In this document: positions 1 through 6,595 of the stretch, in pieces | Numbering within the stretch: position 1 is the stretch's first letter | Layout of the letters: each line of letters starts with the position of its first letter | Origin: Actinomycetes bacterium | Lineage (GTDB): Bacteria; Actinomycetota; Actinomycetes; Nanopelagicales; Nanopelagicaceae | Length of the DNA stretch: 6,961 bases | Assembly: GCA_014190175.1 (NCBI GenBank) | Contig: BJFZ01000060.1 | Span: 1 to 6,961 of the forward strand | Direction of reading: 5' to 3' | Notes under the pieces: generated by a model | What the model saw: the letters and a program-made list of their open reading frames with translations, nothing else | What the model was told of the DNA's origin: nothing | Databases searched by the model: none | Translations under genes and position numbers: made by a program

Positions 1-1178
1 CCAGGTTGACCAACAATGACCGCATCCCCCCACATCCAAATCCAGACAGGATGTGTTGCGGCTCCATCAATACCATAACCTACTCGTAACTTCATTGCAC
101 GATTAATACGCGTTTCGCGTGCTCCCTCATCAACATTTTTCCATCGCTCACGAAGTTCTTCAATGGTTGGAAGTTTTTGTAGCGGAACATCAACATTGAT
201 CCGCACATGTACAACGGCACTTGGTGGGGTGAATGCTTGATTTTCCCAATCTCCCAAAAGCGCTCCAGATTCCACCGAACCTAGATAGTGCATTCGCATC
301 CCAGGATGAGCCATTTTTTCTAATACTGCAAGAGTTGCAAAACCTAAAATGCGTCCATTCTTATCTGCAACTTCGACATCGCCAGAATAGTTATCTCGAG
401 GTGATAACTCACCGGATGCGCCTTGCAAGAAAAGCATGGGGGCTTTAACGCGAGCTTCAATGAGATCTCGAGCACTGCCAACAAAATCAGGTGATACTTC
501 AGTATTGCGCCAAGCCAACGTTGTTGGATGACACGCATAATTAACAACTATTCCCAGTGTTTTGCCAGCAAGATCGCTTACTCGGCCAATGGTAAGAGTG
601 TCATCGGCTGGGAGCTCTGGATTAAAGCCAACAACATCTTCAGAACCGCAAAACAAATCGCGATTCACTGCAAGGTCGCATTTTCCATAGCCCCAGGTAA
701 TGTTTGCCTCTACTGATTTATCTCGTGCTTCCTCACATGCAGAGATAATTCCGGCAATTGCTTTTGCGTGATATCCAGCAACAAGATTTCCACCTTCAAG
801 ATGGGCGACATCAGAGGCGGTTGTCGGTCCGGCATGTGTGTGAGTTAAGTGAAGTTGTAGTTGATCTTCTTCAATGCCAAGGGCTTTAATTACTTCACCA
901 CGAACTGCCATATCATCGGCTTTACCTTGCCACCATCCCCAATCGACGGTGACCAGATATTGAACAAAGTTCTTTTGTGAAATTACTACCATTGCTGTCG
1001 TGCTGATTTTGTTATGAATGCCAGTTGCAACATGAACTTTTGCAGCACCCCAGCTAGCAGATCGAATACCAACCGGTGGGTTAATCTCACGTTGAGCAAC
1101 TCCAGCTTTTAAACGCGCACTCGGTGGAGTCCAAACATCCTTAGGCGGTCTTAAATCCTCACGAATTGATACGCCCAT
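1..1178 (-). CDS. Neutral/alkaline ceramidase N-terminal-domain-like zinc hydrolase, downstream paralogue, 3' end cut by window edge
   Basis: This is my own minus-strand translation: 392 codons starting MGVSIREDLR and still open at the left edge. It matches the ceramidase-like fold of its upstream neighbour. Visible motifs are a GVAQREINPPVG opening (about residues 26-37), the metal-site pair in LTHTHAGP (H113, H115), NYACHPTT (H217) and LQGASGELSP (252-260, S259). The segment WMWGDAVIVGQP lies just before the cut. The neighbour continues there with a Glu, probably a zinc ligand, and about 75 more residues, so the full protein should be near 465-470 aa. There is no signal peptide or membrane segment, so it is probably cytoplasmic, unlike secreted ceramidases. 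The ATG shares its A with the last base of the preceding TAA. GGGGG (1185-1189) is a well-spaced ribosome site, which suggests coupled translation. One difference is Glu where the neighbour has Asp in the G(D/E)LSP loop. The family is well supported, but the substrate is unknown and true ceramidase activity is not implied. Confidence 0.85.
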   Translation of the reverse strand, partial: MGVSIREDLRPPKDVWTPPSARLKAGVAQREINPPVGIRSASWGAAKVHVATGIHNKISTTAMVVISQKNFVQYLVTVDWGWWQGKADDMAVRGEVIKALGIEEDQLQLHLTHTHAGPTTASDVAHLEGGNLVAGYHAKAIAGIISACEEARDKSVEANITWGYGKCDLAVNRDLFCGSEDVVGFNPELPADDTLTIGRVSDLAGKTLGIVVNYACHPTTLAWRNTEVSPDFVGSARDLIEARVKAPMLFLQGASGELSPRDNYSGDVEVADKNGRILGFATLAVLEKMAHPGMRMHYLGSVESGALLGDWENQAFTPPSAVVHVRINVDVPLQKLPTIEELRERWKNVDEGARETRINRAMKLRVGYGIDGAATHPVWIWMWGDAVIVGQP

Positions 1179-2593
1179 TATTTTCCCCCAATGAGTTTTT
1201 TGATCTCGGCATCTGCTCCATCGATAACTGCATCTAAGGCGCCAGGTGCTAGCAACGTCTGCCATGCTTGATATGCAGGGGCAACGTAAGCGCTCTTAGT
1301 AGGTAAATAAAATAGACCTGGATAATTCGTTAAGTTGAGAACAAAGATCACTCGTTCTGGATTTCGTTTACGAAGTTCTGTTTGTAAATACGAATACGCC
1401 TCGCCAGGCTGTGCAACAAAGAAGGCATCGCCCCATTGCCAGACCCAGACTGGGTGTTTGACAATCTGACCTGATTCATATCCAATTCTCAGACGGGTTG
1501 CGCGCTGGATTCTCTCTTCAAGTGCGCCTGGGTCAATTCCAGCCCACTCTTGGCGTAACTGTTGAATGCTCTTCAAATCTTTAACGCGCACTTGCACATC
1601 AAGGCGCTTCTCGCTCGTGATTGATGAGCCCTTTGTTGGGAACTCATGCCACTCACCCAATAGTGCACCTGACTCTACGATTCCGTGCCAGCGCAACTCT
1701 GTTGATGGCGACTGCATTGAAGCAAGAGTTGCGAGTACCGAGTGGCCTAAATTTGCTCCATTTTTATCTGCCAGGCCGGTATCCCCACTGTATTGATTGC
1801 GTGGGGAGAGATCGCCAGAAGCACCTTGGAGAAATAACATAGGTGCTTCTGTAGATGTTTGTACAATTTTACGAGCTTGTCCCACATAATCAGGAGAGAT
1901 AGCTCTGTTGTCCCAAGCTAAAGTTGTTGGGTGGCAGGCATAGTTGACCAGGATACCTATTAGATCGCCGCTTTGATCACTTATACGACCAACAGCTAAT
2001 GTATCGTCGGCTTTGATAGCAGGATTGAAAGCAACAACTTCATGAGAGCCACAGGGTAAATCACGATTAACTGCTAAATCACACTTTCCATATGCCCACG
2101 TCACATTAGCAACGGAAATATTGCGCACTGCTTGATTACAGGCCTTGACCGTAACATTGATAATTTGCTCTATAAATTCGGGGACTAGCTCATGTCCGTC
2201 TTTTTTTGATCGATGAATGCATGGCAGTGGGGTTGAGTGTGAGTGGCTTGATGAAAATAAGAGTTGATCTGGCTCAATTCCCAATTGTGAGACAATCTTT
2301 GCAAGAATATTTTCTGCACACTCAGTACAGCCAAGTGCGCATAAATCTATTCCTACAATAAATGAAATCTTCCGAGTTATATCTTCACGTGCTAAAACCG
2401 TCACAAAAAGTCCAATATGAACTGTTTGTGATCTTGAGAATTTACTAGCCCCCCAGACTCCAGATTCGATTCCAACCAATGGGGTAATATCCAGTTGCGC
2501 GACCCCTAGCTTAAGAAAACTAAGATTTTTACGCCAAACAGTCGTAGACGGTGTTAAGTTCTCATTCTGTGATTGTGTCACTGCCATGCTCAT
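1178..2593 (-). CDS. Neutral/alkaline ceramidase N-terminal-domain-like zinc hydrolase, upstream paralogue, 471 aa
   Basis: Read from ATG at 2593, this is a 471-aa protein. In that numbering, the metal-site motif SSSHSHSTP gives H117 and H119, NYACHPTTLAW gives H221, LQGASGDLSP ends at S263, and QPGEAY gives E398. A Tyr-rich C-terminal stretch (NYPGLFYLPTKSAY, about 424-437) resembles the region supplying the last zinc ligand in bacterial neutral ceramidases. Those enzymes hydrolyse an amide bond at a zinc site. Here only the N-terminal catalytic domain is present, with no secretion signal, so a soluble cytoplasmic hydrolase (amide, ester or lactone) is more likely than a sphingolipid enzyme. 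The frame opens at a TTG at 2626, but that codon lies upstream of the predicted transcript start. ATG 2593 has AAAAGG (2599-2604) at good spacing, and a second ATG follows at 2587. It is first in a two-gene operon with its paralogue. They share a nearly identical core (YGKCDLAVNRDL, APMLFLQGASG) but divergent N-termini. Confidence 0.85.
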   Translation of the reverse strand: MSMAVTQSQNENLTPSTTVWRKNLSFLKLGVAQLDITPLVGIESGVWGASKFSRSQTVHIGLFVTVLAREDITRKISFIVGIDLCALGCTECAENILAKIVSQLGIEPDQLLFSSSHSHSTPLPCIHRSKKDGHELVPEFIEQIINVTVKACNQAVRNISVANVTWAYGKCDLAVNRDLPCGSHEVVAFNPAIKADDTLAVGRISDQSGDLIGILVNYACHPTTLAWDNRAISPDYVGQARKIVQTSTEAPMLFLQGASGDLSPRNQYSGDTGLADKNGANLGHSVLATLASMQSPSTELRWHGIVESGALLGEWHEFPTKGSSITSEKRLDVQVRVKDLKSIQQLRQEWAGIDPGALEERIQRATRLRIGYESGQIVKHPVWVWQWGDAFFVAQPGEAYSYLQTELRKRNPERVIFVLNLTNYPGLFYLPTKSAYVAPAYQAWQTLLAPGALDAVIDGADAEIKKLIGGK

Positions 2594-2611
2594 GAGTACC
2601 TTTTCTTGGTG

Positions 2612-2653
2612 CTTATACAATCTCAAACTAACAATCTCAACGACTTATGTCAA
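2612..2653 (-). promoter_or_regulatory. sigma70-type promoter(s) of the hydrolase pair
   Basis: On the minus strand, TTGAGA (2640-2635), a 17-bp spacer and TATAAG (2617-2612) match the consensus at 5 of 6 bases in each box. Transcription would start near 2605, leaving a leader of only about a dozen bases before ATG 2593. This also argues against the TTG start at 2626. A second, overlapping option uses a perfect TTGACA (2653-2648) with a 17-bp spacer and a weak TAGTTT (2630-2625). The assignment rests on consensus matching and spacing only. Confidence 0.6.
2617..2640 (-). repeat. 10-bp direct repeat inside the promoter (TTGAGATTGT x2, 4-bp gap)
   Basis: TTGAGATTGT occurs twice in exact copies, at 2640-2631 and 2626-2617 on the minus strand, with a 14-bp period. 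The first copy supplies the -35 box and the second runs into the -10 box. Direct repeats in this position can be activator or repressor sites. They could equally be a chance duplication of promoter sequence. Confidence 0.45.
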
Positions 2654-2657
2654 TAAG
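2644..2657. promoter_or_regulatory. Inverted repeat CTTAT-N4-ATAAG over the upstream -35, candidate operator
   Basis: The plus strand reads CTTATgtcaATAAG, a 5-bp inverted repeat with a 4-bp centre. It covers the perfect TTGACA of the upstream promoter option. A perfect 10-bp palindrome, ATCAATTGAT, lies close by at 2669-2678. Both are short enough to arise by chance in AT-rich DNA. The position over a promoter element is the main argument. Confidence 0.3.
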
Positions 2658-2705
2658 CTATGCAAACAATCAATTGATAAGAAAAACCTTCTCCTTCTCA
2701 GCGCA

Positions 2706-2846
2706 TTATTGCTTGCGACCCAATGAAGAATTGCCCAAACCTACTTGGGTTCTTTTCATGGGCCCTAAAATCACATGACCGTCAATGCCGTCATTTGTGC
2801 GCAGTTTGACTAATTTTGCTGCAGAACCATCGTTTAAATTAATCAT
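2706..2846 (-). CDS. Small ORF, 46 aa, unknown function (possible gene relic)
   Basis: A minus-strand ORF runs from ATG 2846 to TAA 2706, starting MINLNDGSAAKLVKLRTNDG and ending NSSLGRKQ. AGGAAGG (2857-2863) sits 10 bases upstream, a plausible though slightly distant ribosome site. A TGA lies two codons before the ATG, so the frame cannot extend upstream without reading through a stop. I do not recognise the protein. It has no hydrophobic segment and no cysteine, and it is basic at its C-terminus. KLRTNDGIDGH faintly recalls the capping-domain strand of enolase-superfamily enzymes, which is not enough to assign it. It lies in the same frame as the relic pieces upstream, so it may be the tail of a broken gene rather than a real small protein. 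Confidence 0.25.
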   Translation of the reverse strand: MINLNDGSAAKLVKLRTNDGIDGHVILGPMKRTQVGLGNSSLGRKQ

Positions 2847-3134
2847 TGGTCAAACACCTTCCTGGCCACCCCCAGTGAAATAACCGACTAAAATGTCTGG
2901 CTGAACGTGCTATATAAAGATCTCGTATATTTTTGGTCTAGCGGAAATGTTAAAAACTGTCTAAGATGAAACTCTCACAGAAAGATAGCTTGTGTCTAAG
3001 TCAAACTTTTCCTGATATTCGTATAGTTTCTTTTTTAGTATTTTATTTATATGACTGTTATGGCGTTTAGCCTTACGGTACAACTCAAAGACTTCTGTGT
3101 GCCAATAACCGAAAAAATGACCTTCGTTGAGGGC
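2706..3134 (-). pseudogene. Possible relic coding sequence, one minus-strand frame with three internal stops
   Basis: This fills most of the divergent gap. A single minus-strand frame holds four protein-like pieces separated by stops at 2963-2961, 2912-2910 and 2852-2850. The first piece (3134-2964, 57 residues) contains GHFFGYWHTEVFELYRK, a Lys-rich helix-like stretch, then TSYLSVRVSS. The third reads HVQPDILVGYFTGGGQEGV. The fourth starts at an ATG and is listed separately. The first piece loosely recalls the GYW/FQ-T/S-E motif and the SVHVRRGD region of alpha-1,2-fucosyltransferase-like (GT11) proteins, but this is from memory and weak. No good start codon opens the frame. It could be a decayed gene, fragments of more than one gene, or chance open frames in AT-rich DNA. 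Confidence 0.3.
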
Positions 3135-3137
3135 TTA

Positions 3138-3167
3138 TTTGGACTCAATCCAAAGTGCAAATATAAA
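3138..3167 (+). promoter_or_regulatory. Candidate promoter and operator of the enolase-superfamily gene
   Basis: TTTGGA-ctcaa-TCCAAA (3138-3154) is a perfect 6-bp inverted repeat with a 5-bp centre. It is followed by TATAAA at 3162-3167. If TTGGAC (3139-3144) acts as a weak -35, the spacer is 17 bp, and the palindrome would overlap the -35 and spacer where a repressor could block polymerase. The -10 box is good and the -35 is poor, so an activator is also possible. The leader to ATG 3247 would be about 70 bases. Confidence 0.4.
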
Positions 3168-3246
3168 AAAAACCTTAATTGCTGTACTCTATGGCGTAAT
3201 TAAAGCTTTGAGGTTATTTATTACTGGAAAGGACTCGAGCAGAATC

Positions 3247-4425
3247 ATGAAAATCGACTCAGTAGATCTTTTTTATTTAAGAATGCCAGTGGTTTTAGAT
3301 ATCGGAGACGGAAGTCAAGATGGGATAATTTTTCGCGTCCGGGCTGGAAATTATGAAGGGTGGGGTGAAGCTGCGGCCTCCCCATTAACTTCAATAGCAA
3401 GCTGGATTGCTCCAATGTCACATTCTGGCTGTCATCCCGTGATTGACTCCATACTTGGGGAAGAATTGAATTCGCCCAGTGATATTGAAAGAATTTCATG
3501 GAAAGTAAAACAAAGCTCTTTTTATGGAATTATTCAAAGTGACCTAACGTTCTCTGGAATTGAAATAGCACTCTGGGATTTGATTGGAAAGGCTAGAGAA
3601 GTTCCTATTTATCAATTGCTTGGTTACAAGAAATCTGAACCCAAACTTCCTTATGCTTCAGTCTTATTTGGGGATACTCCAGAGCAGACTCTTCAAAAAG
3701 CAAAAACAATTCGTTCTGCAGGGTTTTCAGCTATTAAATTTGGTTGGGGACCTTATGGCCGGGGAAGTGTCGAAATCGATGCAGATCATGTTTTTGCAGC
3801 TCGAGCAGGTATTGGAATGGATGCTCATTTAATGATTGATGCAGGAACCATTTTCAATGAAAATCTAGAAGCTGCTTCACAGAGGCTTCAAAGTTTATCC
3901 GATGCGAAAGTTACATGGTTTGAAGAGCCGGTAGCGGCGGCAGCCGTTTCTGTCTATAAGGAGCTTTCACGCAAAAATCCTTTAGTGCCACTGGCGGGTG
4001 GAGAAGGTGCGCACAACGTATTTCAAGCCGAAGATTTAATTAAAAATGGTGGGATAAGTTATATTCAAATAGATACGGGGTATGTAGGAGGAATTGGTGC
4101 TGCTTATCGAATTGCAAATTTTGCTAAAAATCGTGGAGTACAATTTGTTAATCATACTTTCACATCACACTCGGCATTATCTGCCTCTATGCAACCGTTT
4201 GCTGGACTCAAGGATTCTTGGATCGCTGAGTATCCAATGGAACCAAAGCTTCTTTGCATCGAATTAAATGATTCTAAGATAATGCCAGATAAAAATGGAA
4301 TGATTTCTGTTCCAGAAAGTCCTGGTCTAGGGATTTCTTTTAGCACTGATGGAATTTCTAAATATTTAGTTGATGTTGAGATTATCGTAAATAAAAAAGT
4401 TTTATATTCATCTCCATCTATTTAA
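3247..4425 (+). CDS. Enolase-superfamily enzyme, mandelate racemase subgroup (probable acid-sugar dehydratase)
   Basis: This is a 392-aa protein starting MKIDSVDLFYLRMP, a normal length for the subgroup. An N-terminal capping domain (about 1-125) precedes the beta-barrel. Metal-ligand motifs are visible: MIDAG (D198), WFEEPV (E226/E227) and AGGEG (E253). IQIDTG (D276) and FVNHTFTSHS (H303) form the His-Asp dyad typical of the mandelate racemase subgroup, and AEYP (E328) follows. Such enzymes abstract the proton next to a carboxylate, usually to dehydrate a sugar acid to a 2-keto-3-deoxy acid. The usual KxK on the second barrel strand reads K164-F-G166-W, so the second Lys is replaced. The frame is open back to a TTG at 3127, but homologues should start at the MKI strand. 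GGAAAGGA (3226-3233) is a ribosome site, 13 bases from ATG 3247 and so rather far. The gene is transcribed away from the hydrolase pair. The exact substrate is unknown. Confidence 0.85.
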   Translation: MKIDSVDLFYLRMPVVLDIGDGSQDGIIFRVRAGNYEGWGEAAASPLTSIASWIAPMSHSGCHPVIDSILGEELNSPSDIERISWKVKQSSFYGIIQSDLTFSGIEIALWDLIGKAREVPIYQLLGYKKSEPKLPYASVLFGDTPEQTLQKAKTIRSAGFSAIKFGWGPYGRGSVEIDADHVFAARAGIGMDAHLMIDAGTIFNENLEAASQRLQSLSDAKVTWFEEPVAAAAVSVYKELSRKNPLVPLAGGEGAHNVFQAEDLIKNGGISYIQIDTGYVGGIGAAYRIANFAKNRGVQFVNHTFTSHSALSASMQPFAGLKDSWIAEYPMEPKLLCIELNDSKIMPDKNGMISVPESPGLGISFSTDGISKYLVDVEIIVNKKVLYSSPSI

Positions 4426-4582
4426 ATCGCTATTGAGAAACTATTAATTTTAGTAATCATACTTTCTGCAGCAGTCCTAGCCTTGGATTCTCACTTGGCA
4501 TAGCTGAAGTAGCTACTATTATTTTACCTACCCAGAAAAGGGCGTTGTTTATAAAGGCTTTGCTTGCATTAATATTTTCCCT
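4426..4582. other. Convergent intergenic gap between enolase-superfamily and dehydratase genes
   Basis: This 157-bp AT-rich gap between two convergent genes has no credible ORF. I see no textbook terminator. The best pairings are AGTAGCTACT (4508-4517, a 10-bp palindrome) and a long-range AAAGGG (4537-4542) with CCCTTT (4579-4584), which runs into the dehydratase stop codon. Neither forms a compact GC-rich stem followed by a T-run, so termination may be Rho-dependent or by weak signals. Confidence 0.5.
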
Positions 4583-6298
4583 TTATGATCGGCCCACTAC
4601 TGGAGGAACAAATTGACGGTGCTCAGCAGTGGGGGCGCAAAGAAAATCTAAATCACAGCCAAGATTCGGTTGTAAAACGCTTCGTTGGTAGAGCAGTGGC
4701 CAGCCCCGCATATGCTCAGTAGTAAAACCTTTCCAACGAATACGCCGTTGCGCCAATTCAGCATCACTCAATCGCACGTTCACTGAGCAATTTTCTACAT
4801 CTAACTCGATGATGTCGCCATTCTCAATCAGTGCAAGCGGTCCACCTACTGCTGCCTCTGGTGAAACATGAAGTAGACATAGACCAAAAGAGGTTCCCGA
4901 CATTCGTGAATCTGTAATACGAACCATGTCTTTCACTCCTTCCTTTGCAAGTTTCGTTGGGATTGGAATCATTCCCCACTCAGGCATACCTGGAACGCCC
5001 ACTGCACCGCAACCTCGTAAGATTAAAACTGAATCTTTAGTAACCGGAAGTTCTGGGTCTTCGAGTTTCGTACGCATCTCATCGTAGCCTTCAAAAATAA
5101 AGGTAGGCCCACAATGCTTAAAGAGGGACTCGGATGCAGCGGAGATTTTTAGTAACGCCCCATCAGGAGCAATATTTCCTTTCAATAAAAGAAATGCACC
5201 ATTAGTACGAAGTGGGTTATTAATTTCTCGTATCGCTTCACTGGGGGTAAACTCTGCATCAATATTTTCACGCCATGGTTTACCAAACACACTTAGCGCA
5301 TCAAGTTCCATGTGAGATTCTATGCGCTTTAATAATTGAGGTAATCCACCTGCTTGATGAAAATCTTGAATCAGGAATCGCCCTGACGGCTCAATATCAG
5401 CAAGTACTGGAATTCCTTTTCCTAATTTATTTATATCATCAACTGTTATCTCCCCGCCAATTCTTCCTGCGCAAGCAAAGATATGTATTAACGCATTAGT
5501 CGAGCCCCCGATTGCATGGAGAAGGCGGATAGCATTTCTAAATGAAGCTGCAGTTGCAATCTTTGAAGGTATCAAGTTTTCTTGAACCATCTCTACAATT
5601 CTTCTACCGGATGCACGGGCACAATCTCGTCGTTCCTGAGTCTCTGCAGGGATTGTTGCACTACCTGGGAGCATAAAGCCAAGCATCTCTGTCATAAGTG
5701 CGACTGAACTTGCTGTGCCCATGGTGTTACATGAACCAAGACCACAGCTGAGACACTTTTCGAACTCTTGCCACTCTTCATCAGAGATTCGCCCACTGCG
5801 CCAATCGTCCAGTACACGCCAGAGATCGGTTCCTGTTCCGATTTTCTGTCCCTTATAAAAAGAAACTGGACGCGCTCCAGCTGTAACCATTAACGCTGGA
5901 AGATCTGCACTGAATGCACCCATGAGTGCACCTGGAACGCTCTTGTCACAGTTTGCCAAAAGTACAACTCCATCAAGCGGATAAGAGCGTAAGTTTTCTT
6001 CAATTTCGATTGAAAGTAAGTTTCGGTAAAGCATTGAACTAGCTTTCATTAAATCTTCACCTAAAGACATTACTGGGAATGAGACTGGCAGTCCCCCTGC
6101 TTCCAAAATCCCGGTTTTGATATCTTCAATGAGCCTTCGTAACGGCAGGTTGCAAGGGTTCAATTCACTAGATGAATCCGCGATTCCAATAATTGGCTTC
6201 TCATTATTTGCTGGGACTTCTAGTCCGATATTTCGCATCACCACCCGGTGAGATACTGCAGTTTCATCATTACCCGAAAACCACTCACTGCTACGCAT
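4583..6298 (-). CDS. IlvD/Edd-family dehydratase, probable pentonate/aldonate dehydratase
   Basis: This 571-aa protein has a full family length. The opening (RSSEWFSGND, then HRVVMRNIG) resembles sugar-acid dehydratases such as L-arabinonate dehydratase more than amino-acid-pathway IlvD. Expected iron-sulfur ligands are present: C49 in ELNPCN, C117 in ANCDKSVPG and C190 in GLGSCNTMGTAS. D118 and K119 follow C117 in the CDK motif, where the family binds Mg2+ and carries a modified Lys. Near the C-terminus, ITDSRMSGTSFG supplies the expected catalytic Ser (S467). The reaction would be loss of water from an aldonate to give a 2-keto-3-deoxy acid, in the cytoplasm, with a [2Fe-2S] cluster. ATG 6298 has AGAAAG (6306-6311) at good spacing. 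A TATGAT about 40 bases upstream may be a -10 box, but no good -35 is seen. An amino-acid role (dihydroxy-acid dehydratase) is less likely, because the neighbours are sugar-acid enzymes and no ilv gene is nearby. Confidence 0.88.
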   Translation of the reverse strand: MRSSEWFSGNDETAVSHRVVMRNIGLEVPANNEKPIIGIADSSSELNPCNLPLRRLIEDIKTGILEAGGLPVSFPVMSLGEDLMKASSMLYRNLLSIEIEENLRSYPLDGVVLLANCDKSVPGALMGAFSADLPALMVTAGARPVSFYKGQKIGTGTDLWRVLDDWRSGRISDEEWQEFEKCLSCGLGSCNTMGTASSVALMTEMLGFMLPGSATIPAETQERRDCARASGRRIVEMVQENLIPSKIATAASFRNAIRLLHAIGGSTNALIHIFACAGRIGGEITVDDINKLGKGIPVLADIEPSGRFLIQDFHQAGGLPQLLKRIESHMELDALSVFGKPWRENIDAEFTPSEAIREINNPLRTNGAFLLLKGNIAPDGALLKISAASESLFKHCGPTFIFEGYDEMRTKLEDPELPVTKDSVLILRGCGAVGVPGMPEWGMIPIPTKLAKEGVKDMVRITDSRMSGTSFGLCLLHVSPEAAVGGPLALIENGDIIELDVENCSVNVRLSDAELAQRRIRWKGFTTEHMRGWPLLYQRSVLQPNLGCDLDFLCAPTAEHRQFVPPVVGRS

Positions 6299-6595
6299 TT
6301 TTCAACTTTCTAGTTTGTATTCTTTTTAAAAAAGCATATCATAATTTAAATCTACAAAACTTTTTTGGGCTAATGAAAAATCTACCTACTAATCAGCCCA
6401 TGGATATACATCCTCATCAAATGCGGTAATTGTTGGCTTCTCAATCGTGAGCGCATTGAAATATCGGATTAGAAAATGCATCTTAGCATTAGCTAGGGCT
6501 CATGTATAAACTATAAGTGAAAAGGCTCCCATTGGTGGCAAGTTAGATGGACTCGTTATTTCGCAAGAACTTAACGAAATCTGGCACCTCGAAAA
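6299..6595. other. Intergenic gap upstream of the dehydratase gene
   Basis: This 297-bp gap holds the ribosome site and presumed promoter of the dehydratase gene at its left end. TGGGCT (6366-6371) and AGCCCA (6396-6401) are complementary across a 24-base loop. No T-run follows the pair on either strand, so it is not a terminator. One short minus-strand ORF is listed separately. On the minus strand just past the GMC stop, another frame reads SNLPPMGAFSLIVYT before a stop. That looks like a protein C-terminus and could be further relic sequence. I see no RNA gene. Confidence 0.45.
6389..6481 (-). CDS. Small ORF, 30 aa, possible C-terminal relic
   Basis: A minus-strand ORF runs from ATG 6481 to TAG 6389, reading MHFLIRYFNALTIEKP and ending FDEDVYPWAD. 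The frame is open a few codons further upstream (ALANAK) to a TGA. No convincing ribosome site precedes the ATG. The composition looks like a real protein tail rather than noise, but I cannot name the family. It lies between the broken GMC gene and the dehydratase gene on the same strand. It is probably decayed sequence and may not be translated. Confidence 0.2.
   Translation of the reverse strand: MHFLIRYFNALTIEKPTITAFDEDVYPWAD

Noticed and set aside
233..716. Several short plus- and minus-strand ORFs at the left end
   Set aside because: They are shadows of the ceramidase-like gene, whose minus-strand frame is open for 392 codons with conserved motifs.
2594..2626. TTG start at 2626 for the upstream hydrolase (482 aa)
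   Set aside because: It lies within or upstream of the predicted -10 box. ATG 2593 has a well-placed AAAAGG.
2733..2757. Hairpin GCCCAA/TTGGGT followed by TCTTTT as a plus-strand terminator
   Set aside because: The stem is short and includes a G-T pair, the T-run is interrupted, and no plus-strand gene lies upstream. It falls inside the minus-strand small ORF.
2966..3070. Plus-strand 34-codon ORF starting ATG 2966
   Set aside because: It is very short with no ribosome site or recognisable feature, and the minus strand of the same stretch looks more protein-like.
3127..3246. In-frame N-terminal extension of the enolase-superfamily protein from TTG 3127
   Set aside because: The extra 40 residues do not look like the family, which begins at the MKIDSVDL strand. 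The TTG also lies upstream of the candidate promoter boxes, and ATG 3247 has its own ribosome site.
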